Positions 25,679 to 34,625 of a stretch of 64,000 nucleotides of DNA are shown piece by piece. Made by a program: the position numbers and the translations under genes. Source of the stretch: Clostridiaceae bacterium Marseille-Q4143 (lineage in GTDB: Bacteria; Bacillota; Clostridia; Lachnospirales; Lachnospiraceae); the NCBI GenBank assembly GCA_018228645.1, contig CP073693.1, forward strand, positions 1-64,000. The letters run 5' to 3'. Every line of letters starts with the position of its first letter. Position 1 is the first letter of the stretch. The notes below the pieces were generated by a model. The model worked only from the letters and a program-made list of their open reading frames with translations, ran no database searches and was not told the DNA's origin.

Positions 25679-28600
25679 CTATCCTCTCTTGATCGCATAA
25701 AATGCTTCGATCTGCGCCTGCTCCGTGTTCATGCCTTTTTCTTCCATCTGGACAATCATGCTGAGCATCTTCTTGTAATCATTCGGGATGATCTTTTTAA
25801 ATTTCGGCAGATACTGCTCAAAGTTATCAAGGATCTGTTTTCCTCTTTCGGAATTGGTGTAAGCGACATGCTCCTGAATCATATCTTTCAGTTCCTGCAC
25901 ATCATATTTGTTAGTAACTTCTTCCAGCGTTACCATCGCTTTGTTGACTTTCATATAGAGGTCGCTGTCTTCGTCCAGTACATAAGCAATACCGCCGCTC
26001 ATACCTGCTGCGAAGTTTTTACCGACTTTTCCAAGGATGACTGCGCAGCCACCGGTCATGTACTCACAGCCATGATCTCCGGTTCCCTCTACAACGGTAC
26101 GTGCACCGGAGTTTCTGACGCAGAAACGTTCTCCTGCCACACCGTTGATGTAAGCTTCACCACTGGTAGCTCCGTAAAGGGCTACGTTACCGATAATGAT
26201 ATTTTCGTCCTCTTTGAAGTTCACACCCTTCGGCGGATAAACAATCAGTTTTCCACCAGAAAGTCCCTTTCCAAAGTAGTCATTGGAATCTCCAACCAGC
26301 TCCAGCGTCAGTCCTTTCGGAATGAAGGCACCGAAACTCTGTCCGCCTGCACCGGTACATTTTACGGTAAAGGTATCTTCCGGCAGCCCTTCCGGATAAC
26401 GTTTGGTGATCTCGGAACCGAACATGGTACCGAATGCACGGTTGGTATTTCTCACATCCAGCTCAATACTTCTCTTCTGTCCGGTTGCCAGGGCAGACTT
26501 GAATTCTTTCATGAGCACCTTCTCATCCAGTGTCTTTTCCAACTCAAAGTTGTAAACATGCTTCGGATCGAAAATAACTTTCTGACCTTTTCCGGCATAG
26601 GGATTGTCCAGAATCTTCGTAAAATCAATAGTAGCCTGTCTTCCGGTTCTGCCCTCTTTGACGCAGAGCATATCGGAACGTCCTACCAGCTCATCGATCG
26701 TGCGAATGCCAAGTTTTGCCATATATTCACGCAGCTCTTCTGCGATGAATCTCATGAAGTTTACGACATATTCCGGTTTGCCGCGGAACCGTTTTCTCAG
26801 TTCCGGATTCTGGGTAGCTACGCCTACCGGACAGGTATCCAGATTGCAGACACGCATCATCACGCATCCCATAGTTACCAGCGGAGCCGTTGCAAATCCA
26901 TACTCCTCGGCACCCAGCATGGCAGCAATTGCCACGTCACGGCCGCTCATAAGCTTGCCATCTGTCTCAATACGGACTTTATTTCTCAGACCGTTCATAA
27001 TCAGAGTCTGATGGGTCTCGGTAAGACCAAGCTCCCATGGAAGTCCTGCATTGTGGATGGAACTTGCCGGAGCTGCTCCGGTACCTCCATCATAACCTGA
27101 TATGAGAATGACCTGTGCGCCTGCTTTGGCAACACCGGCTGCGACGGTACCAACGCCTGCCTCGGATACCAGTTTCACAGAAATTCTGGCTGCCGGGTTC
27201 GCATTTTTCAGGTCATAGATCAGCTGTGCCAGGTCCTCAATGGAGTAAATATCATGATGAGGCGGCGGAGAAATCAGGCTCACACCCGGAGTAGAAAGAC
27301 GGGTCTTTGCAATCCACGGGTATACTTTTCCGCCCGGCAGATGACCACCCTCGCCAGGTTTTGCGCCCTGTGCCATCTTGATCTGAATCTCCTGGGCACT
27401 GACCAGATATCTGGAGGTCACGCCAAAACGTCCGCTTGCCACCTGTTTAATGGCAGAGCATTTATTTAATCCATCCGGTCCGATAGTCAGTCGCTCAATA
27501 CTTTCACCGCCCTCACCGGTATTGGATTTACCATGTAACTGGTTCATGGCAATAGCCAGACACTCATGGGCTTCCTGGGAAATGGAACCATAGGACATGG
27601 CACCGGTCTTGAAGCGGGTCACAATGGAATCCACGCTTTCCACCTCATCCAGCGGAATGCCTTTCTTCGGATATTTGAAATCCAGTAGTGTTCTCAACTG
27701 TCCATGGTTATTTTCGCCATCTACCAGAGAAGTGTACTGTTTAAACAGCTGATAATTGCCTTCTCTAGTAGACTGCTGTAAGAGAGAAATGGTTCTCGGA
27801 TTGTAGAGATGTTCCTCTCCTGCACTTCTTTCTTTGTGAAGTCCCAGGCTGTTCAGTGCCAGACTGGTGGTCAGCCCCAGTGGATCGAAAGCAGAAGAAT
27901 GCATAAGTTCTACCTGCTCACCAATCTCTTTTAGGCCGATACCGCCGATTCTGCTGACGGTATTGGTAAAATATTTATCAACGACTTCTTTATTAATACC
28001 GATTGCCTCAAAAATCTTGGAACCCAGGTAAGACTGGATGGTGGAAATGCCCATCTTGGAAGCAATCTTTACAATGCCATTAATAACTGCCTGATCATAG
28101 TCAGCCACTGCCGCATAATAATCCTTATTCAGAATCTTCTTATCAATCAGCTCATGGATACTCTCATGTGCAAGATAAGGGTTCACTGCACAGGCGCCAT
28201 AGCCAAGGAGCGTAGCAAAATGATGTACTTCTCTCGGCTCACCGGACTCCAGAATAATAGAAACAGAAGTTCTCTTCTTCGTCCGTACCAGATGCTGCTG
28301 CAGTGCGGATACTGCCAGAAGAGACGGGATTGCCACATGGTTCTCATCCACGCCACGGTCAGACAGAATCAGGATGTTGACACCGTCACGGTAAGCACGG
28401 TCTGCTTCTACAAACAGACGGTCAATGGCCTTCTCCAGGCTGGTATTCTTATAATAAGTAATCGGGAGCACTTCTACTTTGAATCCCGGCTCCTTCATAT
28501 TTTTAATCTTCAGAAGGTCGGTCTCTGTCAGAATCGGATTGTTAATCCTCATAACGCAGCAGTTCTCCTGTTTTGCTTCCAGAAGGTTGCCGGCCTTTCC

Positions 28601-30229
28601 AACATAAATCGTGGTGGAGGTTACGATCTTCTCACGGATGGCATCAATAGGCGGGTTAGTAACCTGTGCAAACAGCTGTTTGAAATAATTAAACAGCGGC
28701 TGATGATGCTCTGATAAAACAGCCAGTGGTACGTCAATACCCATGGCAGAAGTTGCTTCGCTTCCGTTGGCAGCCATACTCATGATGGAATTTCTCACAT
28801 CTTCATAATTATAGCCGAATGCCTTCTGTAGTTTTGCCCGTTCTTCCGGTGTATACTCTTCCACTCTCTGGTTCGGAATCTTCAGCTCAGACAGATTGAC
28901 CAGATTGTGATCCAGCCACTCGCCATAGGGCTGACGGTTTGCATAGGATTCTTTCAGTTCATCGTCATCGATAATCCGTCCCTGTTTGGTATCTACCAGC
29001 AGCATTTTGCCTGGATGAAGTCTTTCTTTTTCCACAATTCTGGAAGGATCAATATCCAGCACACCAACCTCGGAAGAAAGGATCAGCTGATCATCCGTGG
29101 TTACATAGTATCTGGAAGGACGAAGTCCGTTACGGTCCAGAACGGCTCCCATCACATCTCCGTCGGTGAAAAGGATAGATGCCGGTCCATCCCACGGCTC
29201 CATCATAGTCGCATAATACTGATAGAAATCTTTCTTCTTCTGGGACATCGTGCGGTTGTTAAGCCACGGCTCCGGAATGAGGATCATCACTGCCAGCGCC
29301 AGATCCATACCGCTCATCACCAGGAATTCCAGTGTGTTGTCCAGCATGGCGGAGTCGGAACCAGATGCACTGATAACCGGAAGAATCTTATGGAATTCTC
29401 CCTTCAGATGCTCGGACTCTACCGTCTCCTCGCGGGCCAGCATCTTGTCGGCATTACCTTTGATCGTATTGATCTCACCGTTATGTACCAGAAAACGATA
29501 GGGATGTGCACGCTCCCAGCTGGGCATGGTGTTCGTCGAGAAACGGGAGTGAACCAGTGCGATGGCACTCTCGTAGTCCTGACTCTGCAGATCCAGGAAG
29601 AAGGAACGAAGCTGTCCTACTAGAAACATACCTTTATAAATCAGGGTACGGCTGGAACAGGATACCACATAAGTGTCCTCGATGGACTGTTCGAACACAC
29701 GTCTTGCGATGTAAAGCTTCCGGTCGAAATCCAGTCCTTTTTCCACATCCTCCGGTTTCTGAATAAATGCCTGCATAATACTCGGCATCTTCTCCAGTGC
29801 TTTACTTCCCAGCACCTTCGGATTGGTGGTTACCTCTCTCCATCCAAGGAAGTTCATACCTTCCTTCTCTACGATGATCTCGAACATTTTCTTCGCCTGG
29901 TTGCGTTTCAGCTCATCCTGGGGAAGGAAAAACATTCCGATACCGTATTCTCTCTCCCCTCCAAGCTCAATACCAAGCTTCGCACACTCTTTAGAGAAAA
30001 ATTTATGGGAAATCTGAACCATGATACCAACACCGTCTCCGGTCTTGCCTTCCGCATCCTTGCCGGCGCGGTGTTCCAGATTCTCTACAATGCTCAGTGC
30101 ATCTTCTACCGTCTTGTGCGATTTGACGCCTTTAATATTTACGACAGCGCCGATACCGCAGTTGTCATGTTCAAAGCTCGGGTCATACATTCCCGGTCTG
30201 GGACATTCCTGATTTCTCTGTTCGTTCAT
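25679..30229 (-). CDS. gltB: Glutamate synthase, large (alpha) subunit
   Basis: A roughly 1516-residue enzyme that moves the amide of glutamine to 2-oxoglutarate. The class II amidotransferase nucleophile is in HDNCGIGA near the N-terminus, so a short propeptide must be removed. The central part includes the synthase FMN barrel with GEGGE, KPGEGGHLPG and SGYDGGTGA, and the iron-sulfur cysteines in CNLDTCPVG. The C-terminal GXGXG beta-helix region includes GNVALYGATSG and GGCAVILGKVGKNFAAGM. The ATG at 30229 has AAAGG eight bases upstream; an alternative ATG at 30262 has a weaker site. It is intact and of normal length. Confidence 0.96.
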   Translation of the reverse strand: MNEQRNQECPRPGMYDPSFEHDNCGIGAVVNIKGVKSHKTVEDALSIVENLEHRAGKDAEGKTGDGVGIMVQISHKFFSKECAKLGIELGGEREYGIGMFFLPQDELKRNQAKKMFEIIVEKEGMNFLGWREVTTNPKVLGSKALEKMPSIMQAFIQKPEDVEKGLDFDRKLYIARRVFEQSIEDTYVVSCSSRTLIYKGMFLVGQLRSFFLDLQSQDYESAIALVHSRFSTNTMPSWERAHPYRFLVHNGEINTIKGNADKMLAREETVESEHLKGEFHKILPVISASGSDSAMLDNTLEFLVMSGMDLALAVMILIPEPWLNNRTMSQKKKDFYQYYATMMEPWDGPASILFTDGDVMGAVLDRNGLRPSRYYVTTDDQLILSSEVGVLDIDPSRIVEKERLHPGKMLLVDTKQGRIIDDDELKESYANRQPYGEWLDHNLVNLSELKIPNQRVEEYTPEERAKLQKAFGYNYEDVRNSIMSMAANGSEATSAMGIDVPLAVLSEHHQPLFNYFKQLFAQVTNPPIDAIREKIVTSTTIYVGKAGNLLEAKQENCCVMRINNPILTETDLLKIKNMKEPGFKVEVLPITYYKNTSLEKAIDRLFVEADRAYRDGVNILILSDRGVDENHVAIPSLLAVSALQQHLVRTKKRTSVSIILESGEPREVHHFATLLGYGACAVNPYLAHESIHELIDKKILNKDYYAAVADYDQAVINGIVKIASKMGISTIQSYLGSKIFEAIGINKEVVDKYFTNTVSRIGGIGLKEIGEQVELMHSSAFDPLGLTTSLALNSLGLHKERSAGEEHLYNPRTISLLQQSTREGNYQLFKQYTSLVDGENNHGQLRTLLDFKYPKKGIPLDEVESVDSIVTRFKTGAMSYGSISQEAHECLAIAMNQLHGKSNTGEGGESIERLTIGPDGLNKCSAIKQVASGRFGVTSRYLVSAQEIQIKMAQGAKPGEGGHLPGGKVYPWIAKTRLSTPGVSLISPPPHHDIYSIEDLAQLIYDLKNANPAARISVKLVSEAGVGTVAAGVAKAGAQVILISGYDGGTGAAPASSIHNAGLPWELGLTETHQTLIMNGLRNKVRIETDGKLMSGRDVAIAAMLGAEEYGFATAPLVTMGCVMMRVCNLDTCPVGVATQNPELRKRFRGKPEYVVNFMRFIAEELREYMAKLGIRTIDELVGRSDMLCVKEGRTGRQATIDFTKILDNPYAGKGQKVIFDPKHVYNFELEKTLDEKVLMKEFKSALATGQKRSIELDVRNTNRAFGTMFGSEITKRYPEGLPEDTFTVKCTGAGGQSFGAFIPKGLTLELVGDSNDYFGKGLSGGKLIVYPPKGVNFKEDENIIIGNVALYGATSGEAYINGVAGERFCVRNSGARTVVEGTGDHGCEYMTGGCAVILGKVGKNFAAGMSGGIAYVLDEDSDLYMKVNKAMVTLEEVTNKYDVQELKDMIQEHVAYTNSERGKQILDNFEQYLPKFKKIIPNDYKKMLSMIVQMEEKGMNTEQAQIEAFYAIKRG

Positions 30230-30262
30230 AAGCTGTACCTTTCTTTCTTGAATCGTTGACAT

Positions 30263-30588
30263 TTCATGTAACCTGCAAGTTTTCTAAAAGTTTACACCCA
30301 TTTTTTTAAGATGTAAATAAGAAATTTTTACGGAATCGTCAGATTATTTGCAAATAGAAAATTTTATGGCATATTTTTTCTCTATTTTATAAGTTTTCTC
30401 ATCTTCTTTATTTATTTGCGCACAATTTCGAAGTATTTTCCTGATATTGGATTAGAATTTTTCACCATAAAATTTAATCCTATTCATTTCGCAGCGGTTT
30501 TCAGGATTATTTTTGAAATTTTCTCATGATTTACATGTTTTTCTTATGTGTTACAATAGATATATCTATTTAGAAAGGGGACTTTATC
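30263..30588. other. AT-rich divergent intergenic region between gltB and a small Cys-rich protein
   Basis: No gene is visible. On the minus strand TTGCAA (30348-30353) and TAAAAA (30325-30330), 17 bases apart, may drive gltBD. On the plus strand a better promoter serves the small gene (30530-30557). No riboswitch-like structure or strong palindrome was recognised in between. Confidence 0.5.
30530..30557 (+). promoter_or_regulatory. Promoter of the small Cys-rich protein gene
   Basis: TTTACA (30530-30535) and TACAAT (30552-30557) are 16 bases apart, and an AAAGGGGA binding site lies shortly before the ATG at 30589. Confidence 0.65.
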
Positions 30589-30948
30589 ATGACCAAAGAG
30601 ACACTTGCATTTGTAACTGAGAAGACCAAAGAACTGACCGCAGCACACAGCTGCTGTGCAGAATTAAAAGAAGCTGCAAACAACTGGCTGGCAGCTGCCG
30701 GCACTGACAAAGAGGCAGAAGCGACCAAAGCATACGTGGCAGAACTGGAAGCAGATATCATGCCCATAGACGGACTCATCACCTTTGCAGAATCCGATAT
30801 GGGTGCAAAAATATTCGGAGCTGAGATGGCAAAAAATGTGGCTGCTCACGGCAAAGATATTAAAGCCGCAGGCGCAAAATACTGTGACTGCCCGGCATGC
30901 GCTGCATGTGAGGCAATTTTAGCAAGAAAAGAGGAGCTTTTTAAATAA
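30589..30948 (+). CDS. Small acidic helical protein with C-terminal cysteine cluster
   Basis: A 119-residue soluble protein, rich in alanine, lysine and glutamate and predicted to be helical. It has a CC pair near residue 24 and a cluster YCDCPACAAC (about 101-110) that could bind zinc or an iron-sulfur centre. I recall similar short Lachnospiraceae proteins labelled as Hsp90-like, but nothing here resembles the Hsp90 ATPase fold, so I do not assign that function. It is monocistronic, with its own promoter and terminator. Confidence 0.75.
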   Translation: MTKETLAFVTEKTKELTAAHSCCAELKEAANNWLAAAGTDKEAEATKAYVAELEADIMPIDGLITFAESDMGAKIFGAEMAKNVAAHGKDIKAAGAKYCDCPACAACEAILARKEELFK

Positions 30949-30960
30949 AGCATTAAAAAC

Positions 30961-31013
30961 GCCTGGCACCAATCGTCCCTTTGAACGAGACAGTCGATGC
31001 CAGGCTTTTTTTT
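30961..31013. terminator. Strong terminator after the Cys-rich protein gene
   Basis: GCCTGGCA (30961-30968) pairs with TGCCAGGC (30998-31005) and is followed by T8. The minus-strand MATE gene ends within the T-tract, so the structure probably serves both genes. Confidence 0.9.
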
Positions 31014-32346
31014 ATTTTTCCCAGGATGTTTTCTTTTTATAAATCAGCCATGCCACACCTGCAGTAATCCACTCGGTCACCCAAAAGGCATGCCATACGC
31101 CATTCGCTCCCAGTATCCGGCTTAACAAAAATGCCGCCGGGATAATAATGAGGATGTAGCGGAGCATGGAAATCAGCAGTGAAGGAAAGCCCATGTTCAG
31201 TCCTTCCAGTGCACCGCAGGAAGTGACAGATACCGCAGAAATAATAAATCCGCCGCTGATAATCCGAAGTGCTGTCTTTCCAATCTCTACAGTCTCTGCT
31301 GAGCTGGTAAAGATTCCAATAAGGCTTCCCGGAATGGAGAGACAGAGAACCGTTCCCACAATCATAACAACCAATGACATACCAAGGGCTGTCCGATATA
31401 TTCTATGAACGCGATCATATTCCCGCGCACCATAATTATATCCAATCAATGGACGAATTCCCTGCACGATACCACTGCTTGTCAGATACAGGAAGGTCTG
31501 CAGTTTGTAATAAGCCCCTAAAACCAACACATAGCTCTGAGAAAACTCTGCCAGAATACCATTCAGTGCAGAGATCAGCAGGGACGGCAGCGCCATATTC
31601 AGGATAGCCGGAACGCCGATAGAGTAAAGTCTTCTGCTGATACCGCCTTTAAAGCTAACTCCGGAAATACAAATCTTTACCGGAATCGGTTTTACCATAT
31701 AGATAATAATGTAAATTACAAGTGTAATCACCTGTCCGGCTCCGGTCGCCAGTGCTGCCCCTTCAATGCCCATGGCCGGGAACGGGCCAAGGCCAAAGAT
31801 CAGAATCGGGTCCAGAACAATATTGGAAATGCATCCGGCCATCATGCTGAGCATGGATACTTTCATCCGACCCACTGCCTGGAACGTTTTCTCAAAAGAA
31901 AGACCACTGGAAATAATCATTCCAAAGAGAAAAGCAATTCTGGAATAGCGGATAGCATAATCAATAACTGTTGCATCATCGGTAAACAAGGTCAGAAATT
32001 TCGGCATAATCAAGATGCAGACGATAGATAATGTCAGTCCCTGCACCAGACTCCAGAACATTCCCATCGTGGCCGCCTGGTTCGCTTTTTTCTTATCTCC
32101 TGCTCCTAGGAAAAAGGCAATGACCGCATTGATTCCCACACCAAAACCGATGGCCGTTGCACTGATCAGGTTCTGCACCGGATAGACCAGGGAAAGTGCT
32201 GTCATGGCATCTTCGCTGATTCTCGCTACAAAATAACTGTCTACGATGTTATATAGCGCATTTACCATCATGGAAAGCACCATGGGTAATGACATCGAAA
32301 GTACAAGACCAAATACCGGCTTCTCTTTCATAAAAGTATCATTCAT
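31012..32346 (-). CDS. MATE-family multidrug efflux transporter
   Basis: A 444-residue protein with about twelve membrane helices of the MATE (MepA/NorM-like) fold, which exports cationic compounds by Na+ or H+ antiport. Typical segments are LSMSLPMVLSMMVNALYNIVDSYFV at the start and SFEKTFQAVGRMK after helix 4. The ATG at 32346 follows AAGGAGG; the open frame continues upstream to a GTG at 32460 but that extension overlaps a terminator-like leader. The leader (32394-32512) suggests transcription attenuation. Confidence 0.92.
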   Translation of the reverse strand: MNDTFMKEKPVFGLVLSMSLPMVLSMMVNALYNIVDSYFVARISEDAMTALSLVYPVQNLISATAIGFGVGINAVIAFFLGAGDKKKANQAATMGMFWSLVQGLTLSIVCILIMPKFLTLFTDDATVIDYAIRYSRIAFLFGMIISSGLSFEKTFQAVGRMKVSMLSMMAGCISNIVLDPILIFGLGPFPAMGIEGAALATGAGQVITLVIYIIIYMVKPIPVKICISGVSFKGGISRRLYSIGVPAILNMALPSLLISALNGILAEFSQSYVLVLGAYYKLQTFLYLTSSGIVQGIRPLIGYNYGAREYDRVHRIYRTALGMSLVVMIVGTVLCLSIPGSLIGIFTSSAETVEIGKTALRIISGGFIISAVSVTSCGALEGLNMGFPSLLISMLRYILIIIPAAFLLSRILGANGVWHAFWVTEWITAGVAWLIYKKKTSWEK

Positions 32347-32393
32347 TGTTGTATCCTCCTTGAAGTATGGTTCTGAAAAAAGACATAAAAAAA

Positions 32394-32512
32394 TCGCCAT
32401 ACAGCTGCTTCGCAAAACAACTGTGTGGCGAAAATCAGATCTCTCTGGTAAAATCCACACCCTTACCGGGTTTAGGAACTTTATCTTAACACTAGTTTTC
32501 AGAGGTTGTCAA
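32394..32512 (-). promoter_or_regulatory. Promoter and attenuator-like leader of the MATE gene
   Basis: On the minus strand TTGACA (32507-32512) and TTAAGA (32484-32489) are 17 bases apart. The roughly 130-base leader holds a hairpin GGTAA/TTACC (32447-32467) and then a terminator stem TCGCCATACAG (32394-32404) with CTGTGTGGCGA (32421-32431), followed by T7 before the start codon. GTGTGG (32455-32460 read on the minus strand) is complementary to CCACAC in the terminator stem, so an antiterminator can form instead. I do not recognise a known riboswitch class here. Confidence 0.7.
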
Positions 32513-32542
32513 GGATATTTTATTTTACAATGGGCAGGGTAA

Positions 32543-33976
32543 CTATTGTACCTGCTGTCTAATGTCTGTCACGTATCCATCCGTAAGATCAGATGTTAGA
32601 TTGCAGGTATTTCCTAAGTCAAAATACATTTCCCCAAGTTTTTCTTCTGGTACAGCAAATGCCCAATGTACCGTCACTGTCTCTCCGGGTGCAAGAGAAT
32701 CAATATAGTTATTCGAACGTTCCCCACCTTTCACATCATACAGTCCTACCTCCGTATTGAAAGAATGGCTGGCCACAGCCACATAGGTCCATGCATCATT
32801 CTCTGACGGGGTCTGGGTATCCGCTCTCCAGATCTTTGCCACAGCTCCAGCCGGTTCCAGAATATTGATCGTTCCATTGAACATAATATCTTTCCATGTT
32901 TCTGTACCGGTATTGGTATAATCCACAGTCACGCAGACCAGCTTCTGCGGCTCTTCTTCCGTCCGGATCACCTGATCCAGCGTATTGACTCCATCTCCTT
33001 CTTTCACATAGGTAAGTGTGACTGGAAGCAGCGTTCCATCTGATGCAAAAGCCTGCTTATCATCCTCTCCCAGCATAGAGTCTGACAACATGGAACGGTT
33101 ATCCCCGATCTGGACATCCGTTACTTTTGCTGTCAGTCCTGGATGCTTTTCCAGATCGTTTTCAGATATATCCAATACTTCTCCTATTGGATGTGCTTTT
33201 TTCAAGTTCTCCATGGATACCGATGTAACAGGAAGGTTCGATTCATCTATCATCTCCTGTCCTTCATCCGCAGTCAGATAACTGCTCCAGTTATAGCACA
33301 TCATCACATCTTTATCATCGGACTGTTCCGCGGGTGTCAATGTCACATGCTCCGCTATCTGGATGGCATCCTCTTTTGACACATCTGATGCCGCTGTTAT
33401 TTCCAGTACCAGATGAAGATCCGGGTACGCCACATAGAGCTGCTGGTTAAATGTAAGTTCATTGCTCAGTGTCTGCTGTCCCAGGTATATACCTTCTCTG
33501 CCATCAATATTCAATGTTTCACTCTCTACCACCTGCTGTGTCAGCATTTCAAAAGCGGAGTCTCCCGTATCCATATAGTAACAGAGCATGCTCACGCCAC
33601 CCTGCGCATAAGTATCTTCAAAGCTATATTTTCCTTCTTCTGTCTGCACCATTCCGTCCGGCAGCCACTCCGCAGTCAGCTTCACATAATGGCTCTCTCC
33701 TGTCGGCTGCATCGTTTCATTTTCTGTTCCTGCTTCTTTTTCCTGCGTTGTTTTCACTGCATAGGTTCCCACCTGCTTACTTTTCATTCGATATAAAACA
33801 CCTGCAAATGCGGTGGTTCCCAGCGCCAGAGTTGCTGCCAGCACAGCGATCATCACTCGGCGGCCTGTGAATTTACTTGTCTTTTTCTGTAACTGCTGTT
33901 CTACTTCCTGCTCTATCATCTTCCGCATAGCATCCGGCATCTTCGGAAATTCCTGATTCATATTTTCCAGCTTCAT
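32543..33976 (-). CDS. Probable anti-sigma factor with one membrane helix and large extracellular domain
   Basis: A 477-residue protein. A short cytoplasmic region (about 1-40, with an amphipathic MRKMIEQEVEQQLQKK helix) precedes one membrane helix (about 43-61) and a long extracellular part with a beta-rich first half (about 100-215) and an immunoglobulin-like second half (about 270-470). The arrangement matches DUF4367/DUF5643-type proteins that restrain a cognate ECF sigma factor. It begins 15 bases after the sigma gene ends. The sensed signal is unknown. Confidence 0.75.
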   Translation of the reverse strand: MKLENMNQEFPKMPDAMRKMIEQEVEQQLQKKTSKFTGRRVMIAVLAATLALGTTAFAGVLYRMKSKQVGTYAVKTTQEKEAGTENETMQPTGESHYVKLTAEWLPDGMVQTEEGKYSFEDTYAQGGVSMLCYYMDTGDSAFEMLTQQVVESETLNIDGREGIYLGQQTLSNELTFNQQLYVAYPDLHLVLEITAASDVSKEDAIQIAEHVTLTPAEQSDDKDVMMCYNWSSYLTADEGQEMIDESNLPVTSVSMENLKKAHPIGEVLDISENDLEKHPGLTAKVTDVQIGDNRSMLSDSMLGEDDKQAFASDGTLLPVTLTYVKEGDGVNTLDQVIRTEEEPQKLVCVTVDYTNTGTETWKDIMFNGTINILEPAGAVAKIWRADTQTPSENDAWTYVAVASHSFNTEVGLYDVKGGERSNNYIDSLAPGETVTVHWAFAVPEEKLGEMYFDLGNTCNLTSDLTDGYVTDIRQQVQ

Positions 33977-33991
33977 CGTTCATCCTCCCCT

Positions 33992-34462
33992 TTAACCTTC
34001 TTTGGATAATTCTTCCTTCAGCTTTGTCCGCGCCCTGGCAAGTCGGCTCTTGACCGCACTTTCTGTCACTTTTGTCATTCTGGCAATCTCCCGAATATTG
34101 TATCCTTCCATATAATACAGGGTTACTGCCAGTCTTGCTTCCTCTGTAAGCCCCATCAACGCTTCATACAGATCCGAATAATCCTGTCTCTCCATCCACG
34201 GTTCTTCCTGCTCACAAGTCTCCAATGATATGATCTTCTTTTCCTTACGCATGATTCCATAACATTCATTGATCAGAATACGGAGCAGCCAGGTCTTTGC
34301 ATAAGTATCCTGTTTTAACGTTCCAATCTTGTCAAATGCTTTTGCGATGGCCTCCTGAATGGCATCCTGACAGTCCGCATCATTATGGAGTAATGATTTC
34401 GCCACATGATACATGCTGTCCTCCGATGCCAGAATCAGTTGACCCAGTTGTTCTCTTTTCAT
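33992..34462 (-). CDS. ECF-type RNA polymerase sigma factor
   Basis: A 156-residue group 4 sigma factor. Region 2 is seen around residues 18-75 (DCQDAIQEAIAKAFDKI, then KTWLLRILINECY) and region 4 around 95-150 (LTLYYMEGYNIREIARMTKVTESAVKSRLARA). The ATG at 34462 follows GGAAGGA and yields the typical N-terminus; a longer frame to 34513 is less likely. Pairing with the downstream membrane protein indicates a sigma/anti-sigma unit, which usually activates its own promoter. Confidence 0.93.
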   Translation of the reverse strand: MKREQLGQLILASEDSMYHVAKSLLHNDADCQDAIQEAIAKAFDKIGTLKQDTYAKTWLLRILINECYGIMRKEKKIISLETCEQEEPWMERQDYSDLYEALMGLTEEARLAVTLYYMEGYNIREIARMTKVTESAVKSRLARARTKLKEELSKEG

Positions 34463-34562
34463 AGTATCCTTCCCGCCGGCTTTTTTGTATTTACATAGAT
34501 TAGATGCATGCAATCTCCATTTGGTCGCAGTGTTTTAAAAATAATTTTCATTCAAAAGAAAA

Positions 34563-34596
34563 GAGCAAAAAGAAACTTTTACATCTCTTTTCGCTC
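34563..34596 (-). terminator. Terminator after the second MATE gene
   Basis: On the minus strand GAGCGAAAAGA (34586-34596) pairs with TCTTTTTGCTC (34563-34573) with one G-U pair, followed by a TTTTCTTTT tract. It isolates the MATE/MFS/carbonic anhydrase transcript from the sigma factor gene. Confidence 0.8.
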
Positions 34597-34625
34597 CTTT
34601 AAATTGATCGATCTGCATTCTAGGG

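Noticed and set aside
25571..30259. Several long plus-strand open frames opposite gltB and gltD (for example 25571-27100)
   Set aside because: They lie wholly antisense to two intact, highly conserved genes, have no ribosome binding sites and show cysteine/histidine-rich, unlikely compositions. They are a by-product of codon use in gltBD.
30589..30948. Hsp90/HtpG chaperone
   Set aside because: The protein is only 119 residues and lacks the GHKL ATPase motifs; such a label seems to be a database carry-over.
32347..32512. Guanidine (ykkC-type), PreQ1 or other named riboswitch before the MATE gene
   Set aside because: I could not find the conserved motifs of these classes; only a generic terminator/antiterminator arrangement can be supported.
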